A model generated the notes under the pieces. The model did no database searches and was not told the DNA's origin. It saw only the letters and a list, made by a program, of their open reading frames with translations. The position numbers and the translations under genes are program-made. A stretch of DNA of 64,000 nt from Spiroplasma_E sp902809815 (GTDB lineage Bacteria > Bacillota_I > Bacilli_A > Mycoplasmatales > VBWQ01). The DNA is taken from the NCBI RefSeq assembly GCF_964030925.1, contig NZ_OZ034992.1:558001-622000 (forward strand), in the 5' to 3' direction. Positions 18,995 to 27,849 of this stretch are shown in pieces (the stretch's first letter is position 1; each line of letters opens with the position of its first letter).

Positions 18995-19063
18995 GGGACT
19001 ACGTCCCTCGCCACTATGTGGCTCACCCAAGTTATAGTCGCAGTAGGTTCACTGCGACTATAA
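18995..19063. repeat. Three-hairpin end of plectrovirus relic 2
   Basis: GGGAC-TAC-GTCCC (18995-19007), GCCAC-TAT-GTGGC (19010-19022), and TATAGTCGCAGT / ACTGCGACTATA around AGGTTC (19032-19063). Relative to relic 1 the third stem carries a C-G to G-C exchange on both arms (19040 and 19055), and the second hairpin differs only in its loop. Confidence 0.85.
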
Positions 19064-19069
19064 CTATTT

Positions 19070-19930
19070 TTATTTATCTTTATTTTTAGGTTTATCTTTT
19101 TTCTTTAAAATATTATCTAATTTATCCAAACCAGCAGATTTAATATCAGTATAAGTCATATCAATACTACTTGCTTCTTTAAGGTATTTCTTAGGTGACA
19201 ATTCACTTTTAAGTTCATGCACATAATGTAAAGCACGTGAATTATACCTTTTTAACCAGTGTCTAGGAAAAAATAAAGTCATAGACATTGCTTCACCACT
19301 ATAACTCGGAGGCATAATACCTCTTTTAATCATTTTCTTTGTTCTACGACGTGAAAACACTACTTTATTATAATCCTCAATATTAGTATATAAATTAAGA
19401 TTAAATATAACAATAAAAACCAAAAAACGCATACGTTTAACTTGCACAACATATTCTACTTTTTCTCTTGCTTGTACTGGTATTCTATTAGGGTGTTGTT
19501 CAATCAAATACATAGTACCATTAAACATATGACCTATTAACTTACAAAATTGTCCTAAACTTTCTTGTTGATTTTTAAACTGTACTCCTAAATCATTAGA
19601 ATTTATTTTTAATGCTAATTCATCTAAAATTATTAAATCTTGTTCCTCAAAAGCATAATTACTTGCTAACTGATTAAAAGTAAAAACATCGTTATAATTA
19701 ACCAAATAAGAATAACCAGTCTTTAACTTAATGGGGAAAGGACTAACTACTCTTTTCTTATGAGTTTGTGCTAAACAACAAGCAAGAGCAGACTTACCAG
19801 TTCTTGGAGGTGCTGAAATAATATAACTACCAACTTGTTTTAAAATTTTAACATTACGAATAGTTATAAGAATTGGATAAATAATTATAATCAAACCTAT
19901 AACTAATAACACATAACCATATCAAGGCAT
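19070..19930 (-). CDS. Zot-like phage assembly ATPase (286 aa)
   Basis: Full-length with M-P-W-Y-G-Y (TGA Trp) and an N-terminal membrane helix (V-L-L-V-I-G-L-I-I-I-I-Y-P). Walker A is S-A-P-P-R-T-G-K-S-A and Walker B is L-I-I-L-D-E-L-A. Then Q-H-P-N-R-I-P, a second hydrophobic stretch, and a C-terminal R-R-R-T-K-K region. This is the layout of the pI/Zot ATPase that extrudes filamentous phage through the membrane. Its ATG overlaps the stop of the upstream gene (TAATG). Confidence 0.85.
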
Positions 19931-20181
19931 TATTTAACCACCTTATTTTTATTTTTAAACTTATTTTTAATTCAAAAACAAAATTTTATAAAATATGAAC
20001 TTAAAATAAAAGGAAAAATAAAATCAAAAAAGAAAATTAAAAATTTTGAACCAAAACTAGCATTTTCAAAAAATAACTTTAATTTATCTACATCAAAATC
20101 AAAAAATAAAGCAGTAAACAATGATATTAAAAAACAAAAAACAACTCCACTACAAATTTCAAATAAATCTTTCTTTTTCAT
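19930..20181 (-). CDS. Plectrovirus membrane protein (83 aa)
   Basis: Two hydrophobic helices (V-V-F-C-F-L-I-S-L-F-T-A-L-F-F and F-L-I-F-F-F-D-F-I-F-P-F-I-L) and a basic C-terminal tail (K-N-K-F-K-N-K-N-K-V-V-K) reached through a TGA-Trp. RBS AGGAG 9 bases upstream. Translationally coupled to the Zot-like gene. Confidence 0.65.
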
Positions 20182-20190
20182 GATAAACTC

Positions 20191-21247
20191 CTAACCTATA
20201 ATTAAACTAATTGCTCTAACAAATAATCATAAAGGTATAATATTTTCTATTCCACTAACAATATCAACATTTAAAGCAGTACTAATCGTATCTGAAAAAA
20301 TATGTCGTAACAAACTATCTGTTGTAAAAAGAAATTGTCTTAATGGTTCAACTGGTAAAACTTTACCAACAACGCCATAAAGTAATCATCTAAAAGCATT
20401 ACGCAAATGACCAAAAACATCATATCAACTAACACGTTCATACTCAGGGTTAAAAGGACTATTTGGTGGCACTGGAACAATATCTTTGGAAGAAAAAATA
20501 TTCATCTGACCAAATTTAACATGCAAACCGTCACGATTAGTTAATGAAGATAAATCAAAATTAATCGTTAAATGTTTTAAATTAGGAACACGAACCGGCA
20601 TAGTAACAAAATTATATTTTCCTAAATTATAAACACTATCTTTATCATTTAATACACCTTTAAAATTATAACGAATATTACCCTCATAATCTAAAAACGA
20701 AAATGTATAAATAGAAGAAAAATAGCGAAAATATTCAGCAGAAATATAAAACATAAAACCTTGTATATAAAAACTCAAAGGTTTTGTAATTTCAAAAGTC
20801 AACTTAAAACTTAAATTATTAGAAACATTATAATTCCAAAAAACTAACTCATTAAACTTACCAGTTTGTATATAATTATGATTAAATAAAATATAGAGAT
20901 AATTGGTCTAAGTCTTGTTCTGTAAATCTATAATCTGTGGACAAATCACTAACTCGCCTATCAAAATTACCTACAACATCAGAATGAAATTGAATTGAAT
21001 AAGGAGTAACAGTAGTTTTATGAACAACAGCAGAAACTAATTTTAAATCTGGTTGACCAACATCAAAATAAGCAGAATTTCAAGGAATAGTTGCTCAATC
21101 ATTAAAATCATTATATTTAACGGGTTTAACCATATCGCTAGTTATAGTGTAATTACTTTCACTAGGTGCATTAGAAACAATTAAACTAGTCGGTGCTTGA
21201 ACAGAAGTATTTACAACAAAAAATAATTTAGCAAACTTAAATCACAT
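20191..21247 (-). pseudogene. Plectrovirus adsorption/minor coat-like protein, frameshifted
   Basis: Two frames. 20882-21247 starts M-W-F-K-F-A-K-L-F-F-V-V (signal-like) and contains S-E-S-N-Y-T-I-T-S-D, W-A-T-I-P-W-N-S-A-Y-F-D. A shift at the TCTCTATATTTTATTT stretch near 20890 leads into Y-I-Q-T-G-K-F-N-E-L-V-F-W-N-Y and on to a C-terminal hydrophobic anchor (I-P-L-W-L-F-V-R-A-I-S-L-I-I-G). Together about 350 aa: exported head, C-terminal membrane anchor, placed before the Zot-like gene, as expected for a pIII analogue. Identification is by architecture. Confidence 0.6.
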
Positions 21248-21276
21248 AATTATTTACCAAATAAACATTTTAAAAT

Positions 21277-21441
21277 TTACCATGAACCATAAAATATAAT
21301 AAATCCAATAAAAAATTGTGTTCCATAAACTACTAAATTTCATAAAATAGTAGTAAATTGGTCAACTGGACTTCCTATAAACATAGTTCAATAATCAACT
21401 ATACATTGATGTATTTTATTGTAAATATCTCAAACACTCAT
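21277..21441 (-). CDS. Plectrovirus small membrane protein (54 aa)
   Basis: M-S-V-W-D-I-Y-N-K-I-H-Q-C-I-V-D-Y-W, then hydrophobic T-I-L-W-N-L-V-V-Y-G-T-Q-F-F-I-G-F-I-I-F; four TGA-Trp codons. One membrane span. Its start is 9 bases after the upstream gene's stop. Confidence 0.6.
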
Positions 21442-21450
21442 ATTTAACAC

Positions 21451-21545
21451 CTACCCAAACAATGACCTAAAAATAAATTTAATACTACGATAAATAAAAT
21501 TAAAAAATACACCTAATACCAATCAAAAAGTCAAATTAAACAAAG
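21451..21545 (-). pseudogene. Plectrovirus membrane protein, 3' part cut by IS-B
   Basis: Reads F-N-L-T-F-W-L-V-L-G-V-F-F-N-F-I-Y-R-S-I then stops. Probably the C-terminal half of the gene whose 5' half is at 22702-22808. Confidence 0.6.
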
Positions 21546-21746
21546 GACATATTCCGTAATTAAATTTAATTAATTGTCAATAAAATTGTTTTAAAACTAT
21601 TTAGTGTTATTGAATATAGAAATAAATATTTTTTGAAAAAATAGTTTAAAAAATGAGTTTACATTTTAAACAAAAAATTGTTAATAATATTTTTATATTA
21701 ACTCGATAAAAATTTAAATTTTAAAAAAATATTTTTAATATTTTTT

Positions 21747-22154
21747 TTATTTTAATGGTTTTATTTTATTAAAAATTTCACAAAGTAAGTTAAATCTTAA
21801 GTACATAAGTCTAAATTTAGATTTTCTACATTTATTTACTAAAATTTTGAATCTTTTCAATCAAGCAAAGACATGTTCAACTTTAATTCTAATTTTAGAT
21901 ACAATCTTATTGTATTTTCTTTCTTGTTTAGTTAATTTTTTATTTTTAGTTCTTTTAATTGGTATTATTGTATTTTTATAAATATTTTGTATACCTTGAT
22001 ATCCTAAATCACCAATAATTATTGTTTTTTCTGAAAATTCAAGATTTGAATTTTTTAATATTTGAAAATCATGCACTTTACCATTATCAGCAAAAATATC
22101 AACAATTTTTTTATTAAAAAAATCATATACAATTTGAAATTTTATAGAATACAT
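21747..22154 (-). CDS. IS-B transposase ORF2
   Basis: 135 codons, second half of the transposase with D and E catalytic residues, identical to the 27019 product except scattered positions. Depends on frameshift from ORF1 (22162-22599). Confidence 0.8.
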
Positions 22155-22161
22155 TCAACTT

Positions 22162-22599
22162 TTACCAGAAAAATATTCTAACTGTAGTTTTTTTAGTTGG
22201 TCTTTCAATTTCAATCTCAGTTGAATCAATTAAATAAAATTGAAATTCATTTGAATTTTCTTGTTTTTTATCAATTTTTAATTTATATCTTTCTTTTAAA
22301 AATTGGTAATCTTTGTGGTTACTAAGTTTATTTTCTACTCAAGTAATATTTCGAAAACAACTTGATGGGCTCATTTTAGATTTAATACTCATTTGAAAAA
22401 AAGTATAATATTCTTTTCAGTATAATAAAGTCATCATTAATCTTTCTTCTACTGAAAGTTTATTTTTTCGACCTTTATTTTTTTCTAATTTTTCTATTTC
22501 AATTAATTTTTCTAACATTTCATTAAAATGAAAACGTTTTATACCAAAATATCTGTAAAATTCTTCATTTTTTAATTTTTTTAAATTTTCAAAAATCAT
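22162..22599 (-). CDS. IS-B transposase ORF1
   Basis: 145 codons, M-I-F-E-N-L to R-I-F-F-W-stop; contains the HTH-like N-terminal region and first Asp in L-I-D-S-T-E. Confidence 0.8.
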
Positions 22600-22701
22600 T
22601 TTTATCAACACTTTTCTAAATTTATTGTTAATAACAAAATTATAAAATAAATTTTAAAATTATTAATTGACTTTTAAAAAATTTAATTACGGAATATGTC
22701 T

Positions 22702-22808
22702 AAAATATAAACTTCATCAGTAATATTAGTTTGATTTAAAAATATACCAATATCATTACTAGAAAATATAAAAATTAAATGCAATATACTATTAACAAAA
22801 TCACTCAT
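22702..22808 (-). pseudogene. Plectrovirus membrane protein, 5' part cut by IS-B
   Basis: M-S-D-F-V-N-S-I-L-H-L-I-F-I-F-S-S-N-D up to the IS-B terminus. If a 5-base duplication is discounted, it joins in frame with 21451-21545 to give about 65 aa. Confidence 0.6.
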
Positions 22809-22810
22809 AA

Positions 22811-23134
22811 CTAATTACCTACAAACTTCCCTTTTTTATTTTCAACACCCTTAGCCTTATTTCTTAAACGTTTTCTTTCATGTTGCTTAGCAATTTGCTT
22901 TCCAACAAATTTTGAACTACCTTTAATATTTTTGTAACTTTTCTTTACAGTACCCGATGTAGAAACTGGCTGAATATCAATATTTAAAAAAACTGACATA
23001 GCAAACTTTATTAAAAGAATAAAAACAACAAAAGTACCCAAATTAAAACCTAAATCTGCCATTGGCAAATTTCAAAATTTCATAAAAATTTGTCCAAATA
23101 GTTCTAAAACTTTTGAAATAAAAGCAACACCCAT
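22811..23134 (-). CDS. Plectrovirus membrane protein with basic tail (107 aa)
   Basis: ATG 23134 behind AGGAG; the longer reading needs a TGA-Trp near residue 22. One hydrophobic helix (L-G-T-F-V-V-F-I-L-L-I-K-F-A-M-S-V-F-L) followed by a strongly basic tail (K-Q-H-E-R-K-R-L-R-N-K-A-K). A membrane-anchored DNA- or coat-contacting virion protein is possible. Confidence 0.6.
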
Positions 23135-23146
23135 AATAAACTACTC

Positions 23147-23407
23147 CTATATTATTTTTAATAATTTTAAAATTAATGAAAAAGTAAAAAGTACTAAAAT
23201 AATTGCTAACAATGGTGCTGGCATTGAAACTATTTTTTGTGAACTATCACCAAAAATAAAACTTTTAATAACCAAAGACAAATTATGTAAACCAGAAAAA
23301 TCAGTAATATAACTTTGTAAAATATTTTGCACAATATTATTTAAAGAAGGTAAAAGTTTACCTAATAAAGGAAAAACAAAAATTATTGCAAAAAATAATT
23401 TAATCAT
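23147..23407 (-). CDS. Plectrovirus membrane protein (86 aa)
   Basis: Signal-like N terminus (I-K-L-F-F-A-I-I-F-V-F-P-L-L-G), a polar middle and a C-terminal span (P-L-L-A-I-I-L-V-L-F-T-F-S-L-I-L-K-L-L). RBS GGAGG precedes the ATG. Packed between the coat-like gene and the 107-aa gene. Confidence 0.6.
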   Translation of the reverse strand: MIKLFFAIIFVFPLLGKLLPSLNNIVQNILQSYITDFSGLHNLSLVIKSFIFGDSSQKIVSMPAPLLAIILVLFTFSLILKLLKII

Positions 23408-23441
23408 AACTATTACCTCCTAAAAACAACTTTAATTTTTT

Positions 23442-23569
23442 CTATCTAAATCCACGAATAATATGTCCAATAAATTCTTTAATAAATACTAAGACCATCA
23501 TAAATATTGGAATTAATACCGGTCAATTTGTCATTATAGAATCACCCGCAAATACTCAAGACATATTCC
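23442..23569 (-). pseudogene. Plectrovirus major-coat-like protein, 5' end cut by IS-B
   Basis: The frame entering from the IS-B border reads W-V-F-A-G-D-S-I-M-T-N-W-P-V-L-I-P-I-F-M then V-F-I-K-E-F-I-G-H-I-I-R-G-F-R-stop. V-F-A-G-D resembles a signal-peptidase site, followed by a short polar head, one hydrophobic helix and a basic end, as in filamentous phage pVIII coats. The signal peptide was removed by the IS. It could instead start at the internal Met (30 aa). Confidence 0.5.
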
Positions 23570-24657
23570 GTAATTAAATTTAATTAATTGTCAATAAAAT
23601 TGTTTTAAAACTATTTAGTGTTATTGAATATAGAAATAAATATTTTTTGAAAAAATAGTTTAAAAAATGAGTTTACATTTTAAACAAAAAATTGTTAATA
23701 ATATTTTTATATTAACTCGATAAAAATTTAAATTTTAAAAAAATATTTTTAATATTTTTTTTATTTTAATGGTTTTATTTTATTAAAAATTTCACAAAGT
23801 AAGTTAAATCTTAAGTACATAAGTCTAAATTTAGATTTTCTACATTTATTTACTAAAATTTTGAATCTTTTCAATTAAGCAAAGACATGTTCAACTTTAA
23901 TTCTAATTTTAGATACAATCTTATTGTATTTTTATAAATATTTTGTATACCTTGATATCCTAAATCACCAATAATTATTGTTTTTTCTGAAAATTCAAGA
24001 TTTGAATTTTTTAATATTTGAAAATCATGCACTTTACCATTATCAGCAAAAATATCAACAATTTTTTTATTAAAAAAATCATATACAATTTGAAATTTTA
24101 TAGAATACATTCAACTTTTACCAAAAAAATATTCTAACTGTAGTTTTTTTTAGTTGGTCTTTCAATTTCAATCTCAGTTGAATCAATTAAATAAAATTGA
24201 AATTCATTTGAATTTTCTTGTTTTTTATCAATTTTTAATTTATATCTTTCTTTTAAAAATTGGTAATCTTTGTGGTTACTAAGTTTATTTTCTACTCAAG
24301 TAATATTTCGAAAACAACTTGATGGGCTCATTTTAGATTTAATACTCATTTGAAAAAAAGTATAATATTCTTTTCAGTATAATAAAGTCATCATTAATCT
24401 TTTTTCTACTGAAAGTTTATTTTTTCGACCTTTAGTTTTTTCTAATTTTTCTATTTCAATTAATTTTTCTAACATTTCATTAAAATGAAAACGTTTTATA
24501 CCAAAATATCTGTAAAATTCTTCATTTTTTAATTTTTTTAAATTTTCAAAAATCATTTTTATCAACACTTTTCTAAATTTATTGTTAATAACAAAATTAT
24601 AAAATAAATTTTAAAATTATTAATTGACTTTTAAAAAATTTAATTACGGAATATGTC
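23570..24657 (-). mobile_element. IS-B copy with internal deletion (1088 bp)
   Basis: Both termini are present, but ORF2 lacks about 68 bp between two short AAATACAATA direct repeats, fusing K-N-T-I to an out-of-frame R-L-Y-L-K. The ORF1 side has an A8 run. Transposase inactive. Its left border forms the end of phage relic 2 and its right border the resumption of the lipoprotein gene. Confidence 0.9.
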
Positions 24658-24658
24658 T

Positions 24659-25697
24659 TTATAATGAAGAAGATTTAAAACAAGAAGATTTAGATAAATG
24701 AGGTACAATTAATGCTAAAATCATTTTTAATTATGGAGAAATTAAAAATAAAGAAACTTTATTAATAATTAATATTAATGCTTCTTCTGAAAAAATTGTT
24801 GATGCTATTAATGAAACAAAATATACAAAAAAAGTTAATTTTCAAAGTTCAGTAATGGAATTAAATGATTCAATTAATGCTGAATTTATTAAAAATTCAT
24901 TAATTTCTGAAATTAAAAATTCTTTTAAAAATAATTTATTTTCATTAAACAAAATTACTAATAATAAAGAAATTGATTTAAAAGATGAAGACTTCACAGT
25001 TAGTGGTTCTATTGATGCAAAAATTAATTATAATTATGATTCATTTAAAAATTTAACTACTAATCTAACAATTATCATAGGCGAAGGTCAAATTTCTAAT
25101 AAATATGAATTAAATGATGGAAAAATAAATAAATTTCTTCAAATCTCAGATAGTATAATATTTGCTGCAACAGAGAACGGAAATATTTGAGAGATTGATT
25201 TTACTAATAATACAAAAATCAATAAATATCAATTAAATGAAGAACGTATAAATAGTTTAATTAAAGCATCAAATGGTAAAGTATATGCTGGTACAATAAC
25301 AAATACAGTTTGAGAAATTGATTTAGAAACTAAAACCCATAAATTAAAATATGATTTTAAAAATAAAAGTAATATTATTTTTGATATTAAAGCACTATCT
25401 GATACTGAATTAATATTAGCAACAGAAGACAAAATTTATCAGTATGATTTAATCAAAAATGAAATAACAGAAAAAATTAATTTGAAAGATGGTAAATTTT
25501 TTTCTTTATCAATAGAAGATTTAAATAACAAAATATATGCTACCACTGATAATAATAATGTTTATGAACTTGATTCAAGCTTTAGTCAAGTAAAAAACAA
25601 ATATGAATTAAATGCTTCAGTGTATTCATCATTAATAGTTGATAAAAAACTATTTGCTGGAACAATTACAAATGTATGAGAATTAGATATTGAATAA
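24659..25697 (+). pseudogene. Lipoprotein, 3' part: duplicated module plus propeller-like repeats
   Basis: Reads Y-N-E-E-D-L-K-Q-E-D-L-D-K-W-G-T-I-N-A-K-I, a second copy of the N-terminal module (E-F-I-K-N-S-L), then about six repeats of the type G-K-V-Y-A-G-T-I-T-N-T-V-W-E-I-D-L, suggesting a beta-propeller-like head. It ends V-W-E-L-D-I-E. With 18705-18988 it makes a surface lipoprotein of about 440 aa. A few host bases appear lost at the IS-B border, so simple excision would not restore it. Confidence 0.75.
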
Positions 25698-25731
25698 TTT
25701 TTATACAGTAAATAAAAAACATATATTTAAA

Positions 25732-25764
25732 AAGGTGCGTAACATATATTACGCGCCTTTTTTT
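25732..25764 (+). terminator. Terminator of the lipoprotein gene
   Basis: AAGGTGCGTAA / TTACGCGCCTT stem (one G-T pair), loop CATATA, then T7, 35 bases after the stop codon. Confidence 0.8.
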
Positions 25765-25801
25765 CATTTTATTTTTTTAGATTTATATCACTTATTATAA
25801 C

Positions 25802-26251
25802 TTAATATATGATTTTTTTTGTTTTTTTTCTTAATACTAATAATAAAATAATACTCGTTAAAAAAATACCAATAACAGCACCAGCGATTGAAATAATAAA
25901 ACGTATTAAAATTTGTTGAGGAGTTAAAAAGTATCCTGACAAATAAAATAATGATAAAACAAAAGCAAATGGAATACTATATGTAAATTGATCTAATTGA
26001 TGTAATTTTAACTTATATGTAATAAAGGTTATAATAAAAGTAAATATGATTAAACTTAAACTAGAAAGTACCATTATTCAAAAAGGTAATTTAAAAGTAA
26101 AAGTAAAATCAGTACTAGTAGTAAAAAAAAGAATAATTCCTGGAATTAATACTTGTATTATTAAATAGCCAACACTTATCAAAAACTTAGTTCTTGGAAA
26201 TGTATTTTCACTATTATTTTCAAAATTAACTTCTTGGTTTTTATTTTCCAT
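25802..26251 (-). CDS. Four-helix membrane protein (149 aa)
   Basis: ATG 26251 behind AGAGGAT; the whole frame needs TGA=Trp near residue 58. A 20-residue polar N terminus (M-E-N-K-N-Q-E-V-N-F) is followed by four hydrophobic helices (starting L-I-S-V-G-Y-L-I-I, V-L-S-S-L-S-L-I-I-F, I-P-F-A-F-V-L-S-L-F and I-R-F-I-I-S-I-A-G-A-V-I-G-I-F) and ends R-K-K-T-K-K-I-I-Y. Family not recognised; probably not a transporter by itself. Confidence 0.7.
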
Positions 26252-26573
26252 ACTTATCCTCTTCTATAATATAATTCTTTACAATTTTAACATGCTTTTA
26301 TCAATAATTAAATAAGATTTATATTTATTAAATAACACTTATTTTAATACAAAAATTTAAAATAAAAATAAAAATAGTTTTCCACAATTTAATGAAATTA
26401 AAAATTACCTATCCTATAAATTAATTGATTTTTTTGATTTAGTTTTTGGTTTATTTTGTAAATCTGTATTAAGACATATTCCGTAATTAAATTTTTTAAA
26501 AGTCAATTAATAATTTTAAAATTTATTTTATAATTTTGTTATTAACAATAAATTTAGAAAAGTGTTGATAAAA

Positions 26574-27011
26574 ATGATTTTTGAAAATTTAAAAAAATTA
26601 AAAAATGAAGAATTTTACAGATATTTTGGTATAAAACGTTTTCATTTTAATGAAATGTTAGAAAAATTAATTGAAATAGAAAAATTAGAAAAAAATAAAG
26701 GTCGAAAAAATAAACTTTCAGTAGAAGAAAGATTAATGATGACTTTATTATACTGAAAAGAATATTATACTTTTTTTCAAATGAGTATTAAATCTAAAAT
26801 GAGCCCATCAAGTTGTTTTCGAAATATTACTTGAGTAGAAAATAAACTTAGTAACCACAAAGATTACCAATTTTTAAAAGAAAGATATAAATTAAAAATT
26901 GATAAAAAACAAGAAAATTCAAATGAATTTCAATTTTATTTAATTGATTCAACTGAGATTGAAATTGAAAGACCAACTAAAAAAACTACAGTTAGAATAT
27001 TTTTCTGGTAA
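26574..27011 (+). CDS. IS5-family transposase ORF1 (145 aa)
   Basis: M-I-F-E-N-L-K-K-L-K-N-E-E-F-Y start without an obvious strong RBS. It carries a basic G-R-K-N-K-L-S-V-E-E-R-L helix region, M-S-P-S-S-C-F-R-N-I, and the first catalytic Asp in L-I-D-S-T-E-I-E-I-E-R-P-T-K-K, and stops soon after the A run. In intact IS5 relatives this motif continues directly into K-x-Y-Y-S-G-K-K, which here lies in the other frame (L-E-Y-F-S-G-K-S-W). Confidence 0.85.
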
Positions 27012-27018
27012 AAGTTGA

Positions 27019-27426
27019 ATGTATTCTATAAAATTTCAAATTGTATATGATTTTTTTAATAAAAAAATTGTTGATATTTTTGCTGATAATGGTAAAGTGT
27101 ATGATTTTCAAATATTAAAAAATTCAAATCTTGAATTTTCAGAAAAAACAATAATTATTGGTGATTTAGGATATCAAGGTATACAAAATATTTATAAAAA
27201 TACAATAATACCAATTAAAAGAACTAAAAATAAAAAATTAACTAAACAAGAAAGAAAATACAATAAGATTGTATCTAAAATTAGAATTAAAGTTGAACAT
27301 GTCTTTGCTTGATTGAAAAGATTCAAAATTTTAGTAAATAAATGTAGAAAATCTAAATTTAGACTTATGTACTTAAGATTTAACTTACTTTGTGAAATTT
27401 TTAATAAAATAAAACCATTAAAATAA
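27019..27426 (+). CDS. IS5-family transposase ORF2 (135 aa)
   Basis: The frame is open upstream through L-Q-L-E-Y-F-S-G-K-S-W to the A run, so the natural product is probably an ORF1-ORF2 fusion of about 280 aa made by ribosomal or transcriptional slippage. It contains G-K-V-Y-D-F-Q (D-F at the family H-D-F site; V-H-D-F in other copies), second Asp in I-G-D-L-G-Y-Q-G, and Glu in K-I-R-I-K-V-E-H-V-F-A-W-L-K-R-F. Transposition of IS-B. Confidence 0.85.
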
Positions 27427-27753
27427 AAAAAATATTAAAAATATTTTTTTAAAATTTAAATTTTTATCGAGTTAATATAAAAATATTATTAACAATTTTT
27501 TGTTTAAAATGTAAACTCATTTTTTAAACTATTTTTTCAAAAAATATTTATTTCTATATTCAATAACACTAAATAGTTTTAAAACAATTTTATTGACAAT
27601 TAATTAAATTTAATTACGGAATATGTCCATATTATTTACACGAGAAATATATATTTAAGATCTAAAATACCTACAAGATCTATCACAAATATTAATATCA
27701 TATTAAGTTTCTTTAATTGAAAATACTTATCCCTAATTCAATTAAATATAAAA

Positions 27754-27780
27754 TTAGCAGTTACTACTTGAAACTGCTAA
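27754..27780. promoter_or_regulatory. CIRCE-type HrcA operator before clpB
   Basis: TTAGCAGTT-9 bases-AACTGCTAA, a perfect 9-9-9 inverted repeat matching the CIRCE layout (TTAGCACTC-N9-GAGTGCTAA) with the inner C-T-C changed to G-T-T on both arms. It lies 70 bases before clpB. HrcA, encoded 2.3 kb downstream, is the expected repressor. Confidence 0.85.
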
Positions 27781-27849
27781 TTTTATTTGTTAGTATATTA
27801 ATATGATTAGCAATCAAGTAATTATAGTGCTAAAAAGAGGAGTGACATT

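Larger units (their letters stand above)
21546..22700 (-). mobile_element. IS-B, full copy (1155 bp)
   Basis: Termini GACATATTCCGTAATTAAAT on both sides (about 22-bp perfect inverted repeats). It interrupts a small phage membrane gene. The frameshift run is A7 in this copy. Confidence 0.92.
18989..23569 (-). mobile_element. Plectrovirus relic 2
   Basis: Phage genes in minus orientation: Zot-like ATPase, adsorption-type protein, several small membrane proteins and a coat-protein-like gene. It is interrupted by IS-B at 21546-22700 and ends where another IS-B begins at 23570. The left junction TCAAG/TATATAGGG is the same as relic 1. The right phage end and its host junction were lost at the second IS-B. 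Confidence 0.85.
26473..27627 (+). mobile_element. IS-B, full copy (1155 bp, IS5-type)
   Basis: Reference copy with A7 at the ORF1/ORF2 junction. No identical flanking duplication is visible here, unlike the copy in aguA. Confidence 0.92.

Noticed and set aside
27019..27426. Treating IS-B ORF2 as an independent host gene
   Set aside because: It always occurs with ORF1 between the same terminal repeats and carries the second half of the DDE motif.
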